In this document: positions 45,437-55,432 of the stretch, piece by piece
How the letters are laid out: every line of letters begins with the position of its first letter
How positions within the stretch are numbered: position 1 is the first letter of the stretch
NCBI GenBank assembly: GCA_017443895.1
Contig: JAFSXU010000034.1
Span: 62,001 to 126,000, forward strand
Direction of reading: 5' to 3'
Length of the DNA stretch: 64,000 nucleotides
DNA from: Clostridia bacterium
GTDB taxonomy: Bacteria > Bacillota > Clostridia > UBA1381
Made by a program: the position numbers and the translations under genes
The notes under the pieces: generated by a model
What the model saw: the letters and a program-made list of their open reading frames with translations, nothing else
Databases searched by the model: none
Told to the model about the DNA's origin: nothing

Positions 45437-46588
45437 CTATCTCCCTATCAGCTTCATTATATCATTAAACGAAATAACTATTATCAGTCCAAAAAGCATT
45501 AGCATACCGATTGCATGAACCATACCCTCTTTTTCGGGCGGTATCGGTTTTTGTCGGATAAGCTCAATTACCATAAAGAACAACCTTCCTCCGTCAAGCG
45601 CAGGAACAGGGAGCAGATTAAACACTCCCAGATTTATCGTAAGCAATGCAACAAGGTTTAGTACATACAGCCAGCTTCTGCTTCCCGAATTTACGGCATT
45701 GTTTACCTCGGATACTATACCCACAGGCCCCGAAACCTGATCCATTCCGACTTTGCCCGTCACCATCTGCCACAACGACTGATATACTATTTTTACAACA
45801 AACTTTGTCTGAAACCACGCCTGCTGCCATACATTAAATACAGTTACAGGCTCGGTATGAGGTCTGAAACCGATAATATACCGTGTAATGCTCTCCTCAG
45901 TGCCGACTTTACTATCGTCCCTTACATTATCTTTTCCGTATTCGTAAAATTCGGTAGTTTTAACTCCGTTTATTGTTTCTTCAACCGTTACGCCGTTTTC
46001 TTCATATTTATAGTTTATAATTTCTTCTGTCGGTTTAAATGTAAGCGTTAATTTTTCGCCGTTTCTGTATACCTTGATTGTTGTGTTGGTATCCTTTGTA
46101 AACATCTCGGTAGCAAGTGAAATATCGTTATAAAAGCTTACTTTTTTATTGTCTATCTCAACAATTTTATCCCCGGGCATAAGACCTGCTGTTTCAACAT
46201 AGCTGTTTTTAACAACACTCTCAACCGTATTTGTTAAAATAGGTGATGTCATAGGAACAATTATCATAAACAGGACAAAGCCTAAAATTATATTTGACAC
46301 TCCGCCTGCTAAAACCACCAAAATCCTTTTCCATACCGCTTGCTTTGAGAACGCTCTATCATCATCACTGTCGCCGTCCTCGCCCTCAAATTTGCAGTAT
46401 CCCCCCACAGGTATTGCTCTTAGAGAATACATCGTTTCTGTACCCTGCTTTTTTAAAAGCTGAGGTCCGAAGCCTATGGCGTATTCAAGAATTTTAAAAC
46501 CCAGCAGTTTACCCACAATAAAATGTCCAAACTCATGCAATGATACCATTACAAGGAACATTATAATTGTTACAACAGCAGTTATCAT
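45437..46588 (-). CDS. rseP: site-2 membrane metalloprotease RseP
   Basis: 383 aa with four membrane segments. The zinc motif HEFGH is at about 18-22 ([16 protein letters not shown]). A PDZ domain lies in the middle ([16 protein letters not shown]), here with an extended, charged insertion around 190-235. The third zinc ligand is in [15 protein letters not shown] (about 325-339). RseP cleaves anti-sigma factors or remnant signal peptides inside the membrane. It sits in the usual dxr-rseP-ispG order. Confidence 0.95.
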   Translation of the reverse strand: MITAVVTIIMFLVMVSLHEFGHFIVGKLLGFKILEYAIGFGPQLLKKQGTETMYSLRAIPVGGYCKFEGEDGDSDDDRAFSKQAVWKRILVVLAGGVSNIILGFVLFMIIVPMTSPILTNTVESVVKNSYVETAGLMPGDKIVEIDNKKVSFYNDISLATEMFTKDTNTTIKVYRNGEKLTLTFKPTEEIINYKYEENGVTVEETINGVKTTEFYEYGKDNVRDDSKVGTEESITRYIIGFRPHTEPVTVFNVWQQAWFQTKFVVKIVYQSLWQMVTGKVGMDQVSGPVGIVSEVNNAVNSGSRSWLYVLNLVALLTINLGVFNLLPVPALDGGRLFFMVIELIRQKPIPPEKEGMVHAIGMLMLFGLIIVISFNDIMKLIGR

Positions 46589-46592
46589 ATAT

Positions 46593-47750
46593 TTACCTCT
46601 CTATTTTACTTGCTACAAATTCCCTTGCCCATTTATCGGTTTCTAAAATTTCATTAAGCGTAGGATTTACTATGTTTTTATGCTCGCTCATTGCCTTGGC
46701 TATCATATCGCTTATACCAAGATATGACAGCTTGCCTTTCATAAACATTGAAACGGCAACCTCATCGGCACTGTTAAATACCGTAGGCATCGTACCGCCC
46801 ATTGTGCCTGCCTCTTTTGCAAGCCGTAAAGCGAAAAATGTATCCTCGTCAGGCTCGTCAAAGGTAAGCTTTTGATATTTTGTAAAATCAAGAACATTAT
46901 CCGTCATTTTAAGTCTGTCGGGATAGGTAAGCGCATACTGGATAGGTAGCTTCATATCCGGCACGCCAAGCTGTGCAATAACCCCGTTATCATCATATTC
47001 AACCATCGAATGAACTATGCTTTCACGGTGTATTAAAACCTTGATTTTATCCACAGGCACATTAAACAGCCACTTTGCCTCAATCACCTCAAGACCTTTG
47101 TTTACAAGCGTTGACGAGTCAATTGTTACCTTTGCGCCCATATCCCAATTTGGGTGCTTTAGCGCGTCGGCAGGTGTTATATTTAAAAGCTCATCACGCT
47201 TTTTACCGTAGAACGGTCCGCCCGATGCAGTTAATAAAATCCGTTTTACCTGTGAATGTGAAAATCCCTGCAAAGACTGGAATATTGCGCTATGCTCACT
47301 GTCTACAGGCAAAAGCGAAACACCGTATTCACGAGCCAAAGCCGTTACAATATGACCGCCCGTTACAAGCGTTTCCTTATTTGCAAGAGCTATGTTTTTA
47401 CCTGCCTTTATCGCCTCTATTGTAGGTTCTAATCCCGAAATTCCGACAACCGCCGTTACAACAGTCTTTACATCCTTATAGGTTGCGACCTCGACAAGTC
47501 CGTCCTTGCCCGATACCACTTTTATATCGGTATCTGAGAGCTTTATTTTAAGCTCGTTTGCTTTTTCCTCGTTTACCACACAAACAAGCTCGGGCAAAAA
47601 TTCCCTTGCCTGTTTCTCCAACAGCTCAATATTTGAGTTTGCGCTCATTGCCATAACCTTGAAATTCGGGTACGCTCTTACTACCTCCAAGGTCTGCGTA
47701 CCGATTGAGCCTGTTGAGCCTAATATTGATATTTTATGTTCATTTTCCAT
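46593..47750 (-). CDS. dxr: 1-deoxy-D-xylulose 5-phosphate reductoisomerase
   Basis: 385 aa. NADPH-binding ILGSTGSIGTQTLEVV at the N-terminus (about 8-23), ALANKETLVTGG (about 120), LLPVDSEHSAIFQ with the metal ligands (about 148-160), LTASGGPF and WDMGAKVTIDSSTLVNKGLE in two parts. It converts DXP to MEP, the first committed step of isoprenoid synthesis. Between cdsA and rseP, with 4 nt to the latter. Confidence 0.97.
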   Translation of the reverse strand: MENEHKISILGSTGSIGTQTLEVVRAYPNFKVMAMSANSNIELLEKQAREFLPELVCVVNEEKANELKIKLSDTDIKVVSGKDGLVEVATYKDVKTVVTAVVGISGLEPTIEAIKAGKNIALANKETLVTGGHIVTALAREYGVSLLPVDSEHSAIFQSLQGFSHSQVKRILLTASGGPFYGKKRDELLNITPADALKHPNWDMGAKVTIDSSTLVNKGLEVIEAKWLFNVPVDKIKVLIHRESIVHSMVEYDDNGVIAQLGVPDMKLPIQYALTYPDRLKMTDNVLDFTKYQKLTFDEPDEDTFFALRLAKEAGTMGGTMPTVFNSADEVAVSMFMKGKLSYLGISDMIAKAMSEHKNIVNPTLNEILETDKWAREFVASKIER

Positions 47751-47765
47751 TTTATTATTCCTTTT

Positions 47766-48581
47766 TTACATCATAGACAGTAAAAATATGCCGATAAATA
47801 TTATCGGAGATATATATATTACGCTGTCAAATCTGTCCATAAATCCGCCATGACCGGGGAATATCCAACCAAAATCCTTAATATCACCGTCACGCTTGAT
47901 TGCAGACGCACACAAATCGCCAAGCTGTGATAATGCACCGCCAACAGCACCTATAAGCGCGCCTTTTAATATATAATTTTGTATGAGTGTAATATTAAAG
48001 CATTTATCCAGCACCATAAAATAAATTGCAACAAGCACTGCCGCACCAATTACACCGCCTATTGCGCCCTCGACCGTTTTTTTTGGGCTTACATGAGGAA
48101 TAAGCTTATGTTTACCTAATGCTCTGCCTGTAAAATATGCAAGCGTATCAGATCCCCATGCACTTATAAATATTACAAGCATTGCAGGAATACCAAAGCT
48201 CTCCTTTAAAAGCCAGATACAGCCTGTAGAAACCGTTACATACACAGTTAAAAATCCGCTTGATAATACATCTTTATAGTCACGCTTGCCGTGCTTTATA
48301 ACGACCAATGCCATATATAGCAGGATTACAATTATCGGTACTGTCATAACCGCATAGAATTGTACTGATTTTAAAGTGGTGTAATACATACACATAATCA
48401 ATATTGCGGATATAAAGCCTGCTATCCTCATGCCTGTATCTGCCTTGGTAGCGCTGTAGCATTCATAGAGCATCATAAATATAACCGCCGCCAATGCAAC
48501 TGAAAATACATAGCGTGGTAAAAGCAAAATACCTATAAATACCGCAACACCGACAATTCCGGTTAAAATTCTTGTAAGCAT
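47766..48581 (-). CDS. cdsA: phosphatidate cytidylyltransferase
   Basis: 271 aa from ATG at 48581 (MLTRILTGIVGVAVFIG) with TTTGGAGGTG upstream, inside the uppS end. It has about seven membrane segments. The CdsA signature near the C-terminus is SQLGDLCASAIKRDGDIKDFG followed by PGHGGFMDRFDSVI (in parts). It makes CDP-diacylglycerol from phosphatidate for phospholipid synthesis. The uppS stop and cdsA start are separated by one base (TGATATG). Confidence 0.96.
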   Translation of the reverse strand: MLTRILTGIVGVAVFIGILLLPRYVFSVALAAVIFMMLYECYSATKADTGMRIAGFISAILIMCMYYTTLKSVQFYAVMTVPIIVILLYMALVVIKHGKRDYKDVLSSGFLTVYVTVSTGCIWLLKESFGIPAMLVIFISAWGSDTLAYFTGRALGKHKLIPHVSPKKTVEGAIGGVIGAAVLVAIYFMVLDKCFNITLIQNYILKGALIGAVGGALSQLGDLCASAIKRDGDIKDFGWIFPGHGGFMDRFDSVIYISPIIFIGIFLLSMM

Positions 48582-48582
48582 A

Positions 48583-49320
48583 TCAAACACCTCCAAATCT
48601 TCTGCCTCTATGCTGGAAATCGGAAATCGCCCGGTGCAGGTCCTGTTCGTTAAAATCAGGCCATAATTTATCCGTGTACCAAAACTCCGCATAGCTTACC
48701 TGCCAGAGCATAAAATTTGAAAGTCTTTGCTCGCCGCTGGTACGGATAAGCAAATCAACATCGGGCTGTCCTGCGGTGTATAAATGGTTTTCCAAATCCG
48801 CAGGGGTTATATCATCAATAGATTTTTTACCGTTTTCAATATCCTTATACAATTCCTTTGCAGCATGAGTAAGTTCTTCCCTGCCACCGTAGTTTATTGC
48901 AATATTCCAAAGTATTCCCGTATTGTTTTTGGTAAGCTCCTCAACATGCTTTATCTGCTCTTGAATTTCAGGCGACAGCTCTTTTGGCGAGCCGATAAGA
49001 CGAAGGCGCATATTATCCTCATGCATAAGCCGTTCTGCGTCCTTTAGGTAGTTTAAGAGTAAGTCCATAAGCATATCAACCTCTGCTTTTGGGCGTTTCC
49101 AGTTCTCGGTTGAGAATGCGTATGCGGTCATATACTTTATACCCATTCTGTTCGCCTCACGCACGATTTTTTTGATTGTTTCGGCACCTGTTTTGTGTCC
49201 TGCAGTTCTTGGCAAGCCTCTTTTTTTTGCCCAACGCCCGTTTCCGTCCATAATGATACCGATATGCTTGGGCAAATTATTATAATCAATTTCTATTTCT
49301 TTCTTGCTTTTAAAAAACAT
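48583..49320 (-). CDS. uppS: undecaprenyl diphosphate synthase
   Basis: 245 aa from ATG at 49320, where GGAG lies seven bases upstream. IGIIMDGNGRWAKKRGLPR (about 21-39) holds the catalytic Asp; GIKYMTAYAFSTENWKRP and DLLIRTSGEQRLSNFMLWQ are the family signatures. It makes the C55 carrier used for cell wall and for the surface polysaccharide at 1-15 kb. It probably has its own promoter behind the frr terminator. Confidence 0.97.
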   Translation of the reverse strand: MFFKSKKEIEIDYNNLPKHIGIIMDGNGRWAKKRGLPRTAGHKTGAETIKKIVREANRMGIKYMTAYAFSTENWKRPKAEVDMLMDLLLNYLKDAERLMHEDNMRLRLIGSPKELSPEIQEQIKHVEELTKNNTGILWNIAINYGGREELTHAAKELYKDIENGKKSIDDITPADLENHLYTAGQPDVDLLIRTSGEQRLSNFMLWQVSYAEFWYTDKLWPDFNEQDLHRAISDFQHRGRRFGGV

Positions 49321-49366
49321 AATAATCTCCATTCCGACGGAGGCTTAACAGGAAAAGGGCTTTCCC

Positions 49367-49394
49367 ATTATACCTCTTTGTACATAAAGAACAA
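49367..49394 (-). promoter_or_regulatory. candidate promoter for uppS and downstream genes
   Basis: Minus strand: TTGTTC (49389-49394), 16-bp spacer, TATAAT (49367-49372), directly after the frr hairpin. Confidence 0.5.
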
Positions 49395-49421
49395 GGGATT
49401 GTTGCAAAAAGCAACAGTCCC
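49395..49421 (-). terminator. hairpin after frr
   Basis: GGGATTGTTGC/GCAACAGTCCC stem with AAAAA loop; the T-run behind it is interrupted (TTGTTCTTT), so termination is probably partial. Confidence 0.6.
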
Positions 49422-49436
49422 CTTCTCTTTTAGAAT

Positions 49437-49988
49437 TTAAACCTCAGTAATTTCTTTTTCCTTGGCTGCGCCAATGCTGTCAATTTCCTTTGTAAACTTA
49501 TCGGTAAGGTTCTGGATATCCTTTTCCATATCCTTTACATCGTCCTCTGTAATCTCACCGTTCTTTTTCTGCTTCTTTAAATCGTCTATTGCGTCACGGC
49601 GAACATTTCTTACCTGCACCTTTGCTTCTTCTGTATATTTCTTTACAGTCTTTACAAGCTCTTTTCTTCTCTCCTCAGTAAGCGGAGGGAATGCAAGACG
49701 GATACATTTACCGTCGTTTTGAGGTGTGATACCCAAATCGGATTTTGAAATAGCCTTTACCATTTCATTTAATACCGACGGGTCATACGGCTGAATTACA
49801 AGCATTCTCGGCTCAGGTGACGAAATCTGACCAACCTGCTGAATAGGTGTGGGAACGCCGTAATAATCAATTGCAATCTTATCAAGCACAGCCGCTGTTG
49901 CACGGCCTGCTCTGATTGTCTTTAACTCGCTTGCATATGCGTCAACTCTCTTTGACATCTTTGCTTCTACTTCGGGAAACTTTGCCAT
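49437..49988 (-). CDS. frr: ribosome recycling factor
   Basis: 183 aa. The family pattern is complete: [20 protein letters not shown], the hinge region VDYYG-like [40 protein letters not shown] and [21 protein letters not shown]. It separates ribosomal subunits after termination, with EF-G. It follows pyrH by 24 nt, as is usual. Confidence 0.98.
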   Translation of the reverse strand: MAKFPEVEAKMSKRVDAYASELKTIRAGRATAAVLDKIAIDYYGVPTPIQQVGQISSPEPRMLVIQPYDPSVLNEMVKAISKSDLGITPQNDGKCIRLAFPPLTEERRKELVKTVKKYTEEAKVQVRNVRRDAIDDLKKQKKNGEITEDDVKDMEKDIQNLTDKFTKEIDSIGAAKEKEITEV

Positions 49989-50012
49989 AATTTATATCCT
50001 CCTATGTTTTTA

Positions 50013-50720
50013 TTACTTATGAACTGTTGTGCCGATATTCTCGCCCTCACAGGCACGAACTATATTCTTTGGATCGTCAAGACCGAATACATGAATTGGC
50101 ATATCATTATCCTGACACAATGACGCCGCAGTCGCATCCATTACCTTTAATTCCTTTGCCAAAACCTCTGCAAATGTGAGTGATGTATATTTCTTTGCGT
50201 TCGGGTTTGTTGCAGGATCGCTGTCATAAACAGCATCAACCTTCTTTGCAAGAAGGATAACATCCGCATTTACCTCAACTGCTCTTAATGCCGCGGCAGT
50301 ATCTGTTGACATAAACGGATTACCCGTTCCGCAGCCGAATATTACAACTCTTCCCTTTTGAAGATGTCTTACGGCTCTGCCACGAATATACGGCTCTGCA
50401 ATCGGCTTCATTTCAATAGCAGTCTGGACTCTGTTCTCAACGCCCTGCGCATCAAGCTCCGCACCTAAGGCAAGCGCATTTATCGCAGTTGCAAGCATTC
50501 CCATATGGTCTGCACGAGTCCTGTCCATATTCTCGCTGCTTCTGCCGCGCCAGATATTTCCGCCGCCGACTACTATCGCAACGCCAACCCCCATATCTAC
50601 TACTGTTTTTATGTTCTTACAAATCTCGGCAACCGTTGCCTCATCAAGACCAAAGCCGTTCTTGCCTGCCAACGCCTCACCACTGATTTTCAAGAGTACT
50701 CTTTCGTACTTTGATTTCAT
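50013..50720 (-). CDS. pyrH: UMP kinase
   Basis: 235 aa from ATG at 50720, nine bases after GGAGG. Amino acid kinase fold: [19 protein letters not shown] (about 8-26), [10 protein letters not shown] (about 53), [20 protein letters not shown] and [15 protein letters not shown]. It phosphorylates UMP for pyrimidine nucleotide synthesis. The rpsB-tsf genes that often precede pyrH are absent here; an esterase and aspS lie upstream. Confidence 0.97.
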   Translation of the reverse strand: MKSKYERVLLKISGEALAGKNGFGLDEATVAEICKNIKTVVDMGVGVAIVVGGGNIWRGRSSENMDRTRADHMGMLATAINALALGAELDAQGVENRVQTAIEMKPIAEPYIRGRAVRHLQKGRVVIFGCGTGNPFMSTDTAAALRAVEVNADVILLAKKVDAVYDSDPATNPNAKKYTSLTFAEVLAKELKVMDATAASLCQDNDMPIHVFGLDDPKNIVRACEGENIGTTVHK

Positions 50721-50780
50721 AACCAATATCCTCCATAATGCAAATCATCTAAACGATAAACTCTATTGTTTCTTTTTTAA

Positions 50781-50809
50781 ATTATACCAAACTATGCAGA
50801 AAAAAGCAA
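50781..50809 (-). promoter_or_regulatory. sigma-A promoter of the pyrH operon
   Basis: Minus strand: TTGCTT (50804-50809), 17-bp spacer, TATAAT (50781-50786), between the esterase stop and pyrH. Confidence 0.65.
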
Positions 50810-50819
50810 TACAATTTTC

Positions 50820-51593
50820 TTATTTCCACTCGTTTAGTATAAGCCAGTTTTTCAACGACTTTGACCACTGTGCAACATGCTCTAATTCAGGCGCAAGACC
50901 TAAACCGTGGTGTCCCAAAGGATAGATATGCATTTCAAACGGAATATTACAAGCGCTCAAAGCATTTGCATAAAGCAATGAGTTCTCTACCGGTACTGCC
51001 TGGTCTGTTGATGTGTGCCACAAAAATGCGGTAGGCGTATCGGGTGTAACCTGCTTATATAATGACATAAATTCCTTTTCAGACTGCATAGGCGTAGGAC
51101 CTAACAAATTCTGCCTTGAACCGTCGTGTCTAAACTCAAGCATATCAATAACCGAATAGCATAGAATTGATGCATCGGGTCTTGCAGATACATTATCTAT
51201 CTCATCAGTGGGTGTGTAGAACTCTTTATCATAATGTACCGATACCGAGCCTGCAAGATGACCGCCTGCTGAAAAGCCCATAACGGCTATTTTATCTGGA
51301 TTTACACCGTATTTTTGAGCGTTATATCTTACCCACCGAACTGCTCGTTGAGCATCTGAGACCTCGGCCGGGTGCTTATAAGGTGAAACCCTGTAATCAA
51401 CATTAAAGCAGGTAATTCCTATTGACTGTAACCACTCGCACATTACGGGACCTTCATGCTCTGCCTTCATTCCGTAGCCACCGCCTGCAAAGACAACGAC
51501 ACAACCGTCAGATTGCGCCTGATACGGTGTTATACTTGGCACAAATGTAAGCTCGTCTGTATTATACGGAATTTCATTTCCCCACAAATTCAT
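50820..51593 (-). CDS. alpha/beta hydrolase (esterase/acetyl xylan esterase-like)
   Basis: 257 aa. Oxyanion region VVVFAGGGYGMKAEHEG (about 32-48), nucleophile elbow GFSAGGHLAG (Ser near residue 114), an Asp in STDQAVPVENS (about 206-216) and His in PLGHHGLGL complete the triad. The type matches small BD-FAE/acetylesterase-like hydrolases, possibly acting on acetylated plant sugars. No signal peptide is visible, so it acts in the cytoplasm. It is 3 nt after aspS but probably has no link to translation. Confidence 0.88.
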   Translation of the reverse strand: MNLWGNEIPYNTDELTFVPSITPYQAQSDGCVVVFAGGGYGMKAEHEGPVMCEWLQSIGITCFNVDYRVSPYKHPAEVSDAQRAVRWVRYNAQKYGVNPDKIAVMGFSAGGHLAGSVSVHYDKEFYTPTDEIDNVSARPDASILCYSVIDMLEFRHDGSRQNLLGPTPMQSEKEFMSLYKQVTPDTPTAFLWHTSTDQAVPVENSLLYANALSACNIPFEMHIYPLGHHGLGLAPELEHVAQWSKSLKNWLILNEWK

Positions 51594-51596
51594 TTT

Positions 51597-53375
51597 TTAG
51601 TCCTCCTTATCGTCTTTAACCACTTTTATTGCAAGCTCCTCAAGCTGTTTTTCATCAACTGTTCCGGGTGCTCCGGACATAAGCTCGGAGGCATTTTGCA
51701 CCTTCGGGAATGCCGTAACATCACGCAATGAATCCGTACCGCACATAAGCATTGCAAGTCTGTCAAGGCCTATTCCCATACCGCCGTGAGGTGCGGCACC
51801 GTATTTATATGCATCAACCAAAAATCCGAATTTTGCCTCTATCTCCTCGTCTGTAAGTCCCAAAGACTCAAACATCTTTTGCTGTAGCTCATAATCGTTA
51901 ATTCTTATTGAGCCTGATGATAACTCCGTACCGTTTAATACAAGGTCATATGCCTTTGCGATTACCTTTTCGGGGTTTGTATCAAGATACTCTATACACT
52001 CGTCCATCGGCATTGTAAACGGATGATGCATTGCATCCCAGTGATTTGTTTCCTCGTTATATTCAAAGAACGGGAACTGTGTTATCCATAAGAAATTCCA
52101 GCCCTCAGGGATTATATCAAGCTGTTTTGCAACTTTAAGTCGAAGTGCGCCAAGCACAGGTAATGTAACGCTGTTCTTATCTGCAACAAACAATACCACA
52201 TCGCCCTTTTTAGCGCCTACACGCTCAATTATTCTTTCAAGCTCGCCCTCACCCAAGAATTTTGCAAATGCACAGGTAGGCTCATCGTCAATCCAACGGA
52301 TAAATGCAAGACCTTTTGCGCCTATTCCGCGCACATACTCGGTTAATTTGTCAATTTCTTTTCTGGTAAGAGTTTTTGCCCCATCATGCGCCACTATTGC
52401 ACGGACACTGCCGCCGCCTTGTACTGCGCCCGAAAATACTCCAAAGCCACAATCAGCCACAAGGTCTGACACATCCTGTATCTCCATACCAAATCTTGTA
52501 TCGGGCTTATCCGAGCCAAACCTCTCCATTGCTTCCTTATATGTGAGTCTTGGTAAAGGTGTTGGAATATCAACACCCAAAACATCTTTAAATATTCTCT
52601 TTATAAAGCCCTCGCCCATTTCCAATACATCTTCCACATCCACAAATGACATTTCAAGGTCAACCTGTGTAAATTCGGGCTGTCTGTCCGCTCTTAAATC
52701 CTCGTCTCTGAAGCACCTTGCAAGCTGAACATATCTGTCAAATCCGGCAATCATCAAAAGCTGTTTATAAATCTGTGGTGACTGCGGAAGCGCATAGAAA
52801 TTACCGTGATGTATTCTCGACGGCACGATATAATCCCTTGCGCCCTCGGGTGTTGATTTCATCATCATAGGTGTTTCAATCTCAACAAATCCGTTCTCGT
52901 AAAAATAATCACGGGCAGATTTTGCAATCTTGCTCCTTGTTATAATATTTTTCTGTAAACTCGGGCGTCTTAAATCAAGATACCTGTATCTTAGCCTTAG
53001 CTCCTCATTTGTATTTAAATCGTCTACTATCTCAAACGGCGTTGTCTGCGCCTTTGCAAGTATTCTCAAATCATTTACCGCAATTTCTATATTTCCTGTT
53101 TTTAAATCAGGGTTTTTGCTCTCTCTTTCCCTTACAATACCCTTTGCCATCAACACATACTCGCTTCTGCATGATGAGGCTTTTTTAAAAATTTCACGGT
53201 CTGTATAATCCCCAAACGCAAGCTGGACAATACCTGTTCTGTCTCTTAAATCAATAAAGATAAGGTTTCCCATATCCCTTATTTTCTGTACATATCCGCC
53301 GACAGTTACCTCTGCACCTATACCGTCAACCTCGCCACAATAATGCGAGCGTTTTAATCCACTCATTGTATCCAT
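51597..53375 (-). CDS. aspS: aspartate--tRNA ligase
   Basis: 592 aa, bacterial type. The N-terminal OB anticodon-binding domain (VGGYVQKIRDMGNLIFIDLRD) leads into class II motif 2, with RCFRDEDLRADRQPEFTQVD (about 218-237). The GAD insert follows (GSDKPDTRFGMEI). Motif 3 lies near the end in GAAPHGGMGIGLDRLAMLM. It charges tRNA-Asp; whether it is discriminating or also acts on tRNA-Asn cannot be judged by eye. AGGAG is 9 bases before the ATG. Confidence 0.97.
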   Translation of the reverse strand: MDTMSGLKRSHYCGEVDGIGAEVTVGGYVQKIRDMGNLIFIDLRDRTGIVQLAFGDYTDREIFKKASSCRSEYVLMAKGIVRERESKNPDLKTGNIEIAVNDLRILAKAQTTPFEIVDDLNTNEELRLRYRYLDLRRPSLQKNIITRSKIAKSARDYFYENGFVEIETPMMMKSTPEGARDYIVPSRIHHGNFYALPQSPQIYKQLLMIAGFDRYVQLARCFRDEDLRADRQPEFTQVDLEMSFVDVEDVLEMGEGFIKRIFKDVLGVDIPTPLPRLTYKEAMERFGSDKPDTRFGMEIQDVSDLVADCGFGVFSGAVQGGGSVRAIVAHDGAKTLTRKEIDKLTEYVRGIGAKGLAFIRWIDDEPTCAFAKFLGEGELERIIERVGAKKGDVVLFVADKNSVTLPVLGALRLKVAKQLDIIPEGWNFLWITQFPFFEYNEETNHWDAMHHPFTMPMDECIEYLDTNPEKVIAKAYDLVLNGTELSSGSIRINDYELQQKMFESLGLTDEEIEAKFGFLVDAYKYGAAPHGGMGIGLDRLAMLMCGTDSLRDVTAFPKVQNASELMSGAPGTVDEKQLEELAIKVVKDDKED

Positions 53376-53418
53376 TTAGTCTATCTCCTCATAAAGTTTA
53401 AAAATTTACATATATTTT

Positions 53419-53448
53419 ATTTTACAACTTTATATATGGGGGTGTCAA
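53419..53448 (-). promoter_or_regulatory. sigma-A promoter of aspS
   Basis: Minus strand: TTGACA (53443-53448), 18-bp spacer, TAAAAT (53419-53424). Confidence 0.6.
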
Positions 53449-53552
53449 GTAAAAAGGCGCATTTGTAAACAAAAATATATATAACATTGTCGGGATATCA
53501 GAGCTAAAACATTACAAAAATTACAGTTTTGATTACTTTTTTGTAAAAACAC

Positions 53553-53581
53553 TTGATTATATGGTGCTTTAGCCTTATAAT
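53553..53581 (+). promoter_or_regulatory. sigma-A promoter of the MOP flippase gene
   Basis: TTGATT (53553-53558), 17-bp spacer, TATAAT (53576-53581), about 42 bp before the ATG at 53623. Confidence 0.75.
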
Positions 53582-53622
53582 ATTACAGATTATATTAACA
53601 TTTACAATAAGAAGGTTTTATT

Positions 53623-55386
53623 ATGGGAAAACAGATAAATGAGCAAAAGACGCAAAGCTTTATGGGCAATGTTGCAATAGTTCTTTTTGCTCAGCTTATG
53701 GTTAAAATACTCGGTATGGTATACCGTATGGTGATAACCAATATAAGCGGATTTGGCGACAGCGGAAACGGCTTCTATACCGCAGGTTTTCAGGTATACA
53801 CCGTTTTACTTGCCGTATCGTCAATCGGTATACCCAACGCAATAGCTAAAATGGTATCGGAGAGAGTTGCCTTGAATGACTATCGGGGCGCACACAGAGT
53901 ATTTCACTCGGCGCTTATTCTATTCTCGGTAATAGGCGCTGTTTTTTCGGGGCTGTTATTCTTTGGCGCTGATGTTATTGCTCAAAGCATTGTCAACATG
54001 GACGGAGTTCAATATGTAATGCGTGCACTTTCGCCGTCGATATTCTTTGTATGCGTTTCGTCTGTAATACGGGGCTATTTCCAAGGTCTTAACGATATGC
54101 GTGCAACAAGTCTTTCACAAATGCTTGAACAGGTATTTAAGTGTGGACTTACCATAGTTCTTGTACTTCTCAGTGCAGGAACAATGCCGGTGTTAATGCA
54201 GTTTGCAACAAAGACCTCCATGCTCTATAGCGGAAGCCTTGCTAAAAACACACCGCCTGAAATTATGGCGGCATGGGCAAATGCGGCAAGCTCCATTGCG
54301 ACGCTTATATCGTTTATTTACCTTATAATATTTTACTACAGACAAAAATCACAGTTGTCCCAAAAATTGCGTCAGTCTGTTGTGTCGGCGGAAAATCCGT
54401 CTACAGCCTCGCTTATGAAAGCAATTTTAATGCTTTCCGTACCCATATCCCTTGCATCAATTATAACGGCAATAAACCGTGTAATTGATACCGCAACCAT
54501 TACAAGGGGTATTGAAATTGCATTTGCAAACGGTATACCGGCGCATGGCAATGTGGGCGCAATTTTGCACCCTACATTAAAGGACTTAAACGAATATGCG
54601 GTGCTATTGGCAGGCAGACTTTCAAAGAGTGATACGCTTATAAATATGCCGTTGGCTTTAAATGTCGCATTTGCTACGGTTTTGGTGCCGTCGGTTTCGG
54701 GAGCTTTGGCAAGGGGCGAGAAAAAAGAGGCAGGAGGTAAAATATCGTATTCGTTCCTTATCTCAACTCTTTTAATTCTGCCCTGCGTTGCAGGATTTAT
54801 AGTTTTGGCAGAGCCGATTTATAAGGTAATATACCCAAACGCCTACTTAGGCTCGGATCTCCTGGCACTTATGGCAATATCCTTAATATTCAGCGCTCTT
54901 TCACAAACCATGTCGGGAGCTTTGCAAGGTCTTGGCAAGGTTTATGTACCTGCAATAGGTCTTGTTATCGGCTGTATAATTAAGGTTATATTAAATGTGC
55001 TCTTGATACGGCAAACGGCTATAAATATATACGGTGCGGCGATAAGCTCAATAATATGCCAGTTTGTTGCATTTTTAATAAGCTTTATAGTGTTACAAAA
55101 ATATTTAACACTTAATATTACAATTAAAAAATATGTGATAAAGCCTGCAATTGCCTGTGTTGTTATGGGCGCTGTGGCATTGGGGGTTTATAAGGTGTTG
55201 GATACCTTGCTCCCTGCAGGATATATTGCAAACGCAGTTGCCACAATTTCAGGAATTGGCATAGGCGCTATAGTATACCTTATAATGATTGCTATACTAA
55301 AGGTGCTTAGTGAAAACGAAATACTTGAACTGCCGTTAGGTCAGAAGATTTTAAATATTTTAAAGAAAATGAAAATCTATAAATAA
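53623..55386 (+). CDS. SpoVB/MurJ-like MOP superfamily flippase
   Basis: 587 aa with about 14 membrane segments, ribosome binding site AAGAAGG. The N-terminal QSFMGNVAIVLFAQLMVKILG and GFGDSGNGFYTAGFQVY match polysaccharide biosynthesis/SpoVB proteins; IGIPNAIAKMVSERVA and PVSLASIITAINRVID-like LSVPISLASIITAINRVID follow. This group flips lipid II-type precursors, either for vegetative wall (MurJ-like) or spore cortex (SpoVB). The sequence alone does not separate the two. It is monocistronic and convergent with the TspO gene. Confidence 0.88.
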   Translation: MGKQINEQKTQSFMGNVAIVLFAQLMVKILGMVYRMVITNISGFGDSGNGFYTAGFQVYTVLLAVSSIGIPNAIAKMVSERVALNDYRGAHRVFHSALILFSVIGAVFSGLLFFGADVIAQSIVNMDGVQYVMRALSPSIFFVCVSSVIRGYFQGLNDMRATSLSQMLEQVFKCGLTIVLVLLSAGTMPVLMQFATKTSMLYSGSLAKNTPPEIMAAWANAASSIATLISFIYLIIFYYRQKSQLSQKLRQSVVSAENPSTASLMKAILMLSVPISLASIITAINRVIDTATITRGIEIAFANGIPAHGNVGAILHPTLKDLNEYAVLLAGRLSKSDTLINMPLALNVAFATVLVPSVSGALARGEKKEAGGKISYSFLISTLLILPCVAGFIVLAEPIYKVIYPNAYLGSDLLALMAISLIFSALSQTMSGALQGLGKVYVPAIGLVIGCIIKVILNVLLIRQTAINIYGAAISSIICQFVAFLISFIVLQKYLTLNITIKKYVIKPAIACVVMGAVALGVYKVLDTLLPAGYIANAVATISGIGIGAIVYLIMIAILKVLSENEILELPLGQKILNILKKMKIYK

Positions 55387-55432
55387 ACACTTAAAAAGAG
55401 TTGCTCAAATGAGTAACTCTTTTTAAGTGTTT
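55385..55432. terminator. long bidirectional terminator that contains both stop codons
   Basis: A 22-bp stem (AAACACTTAAAAAGAG... with its complement, one G-T pair, loop AAAT). The TAA of the flippase gene (55384-55386) lies at its left foot and the TAA of tspO (55423-55425, minus) lies inside its right arm. Confidence 0.85.
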
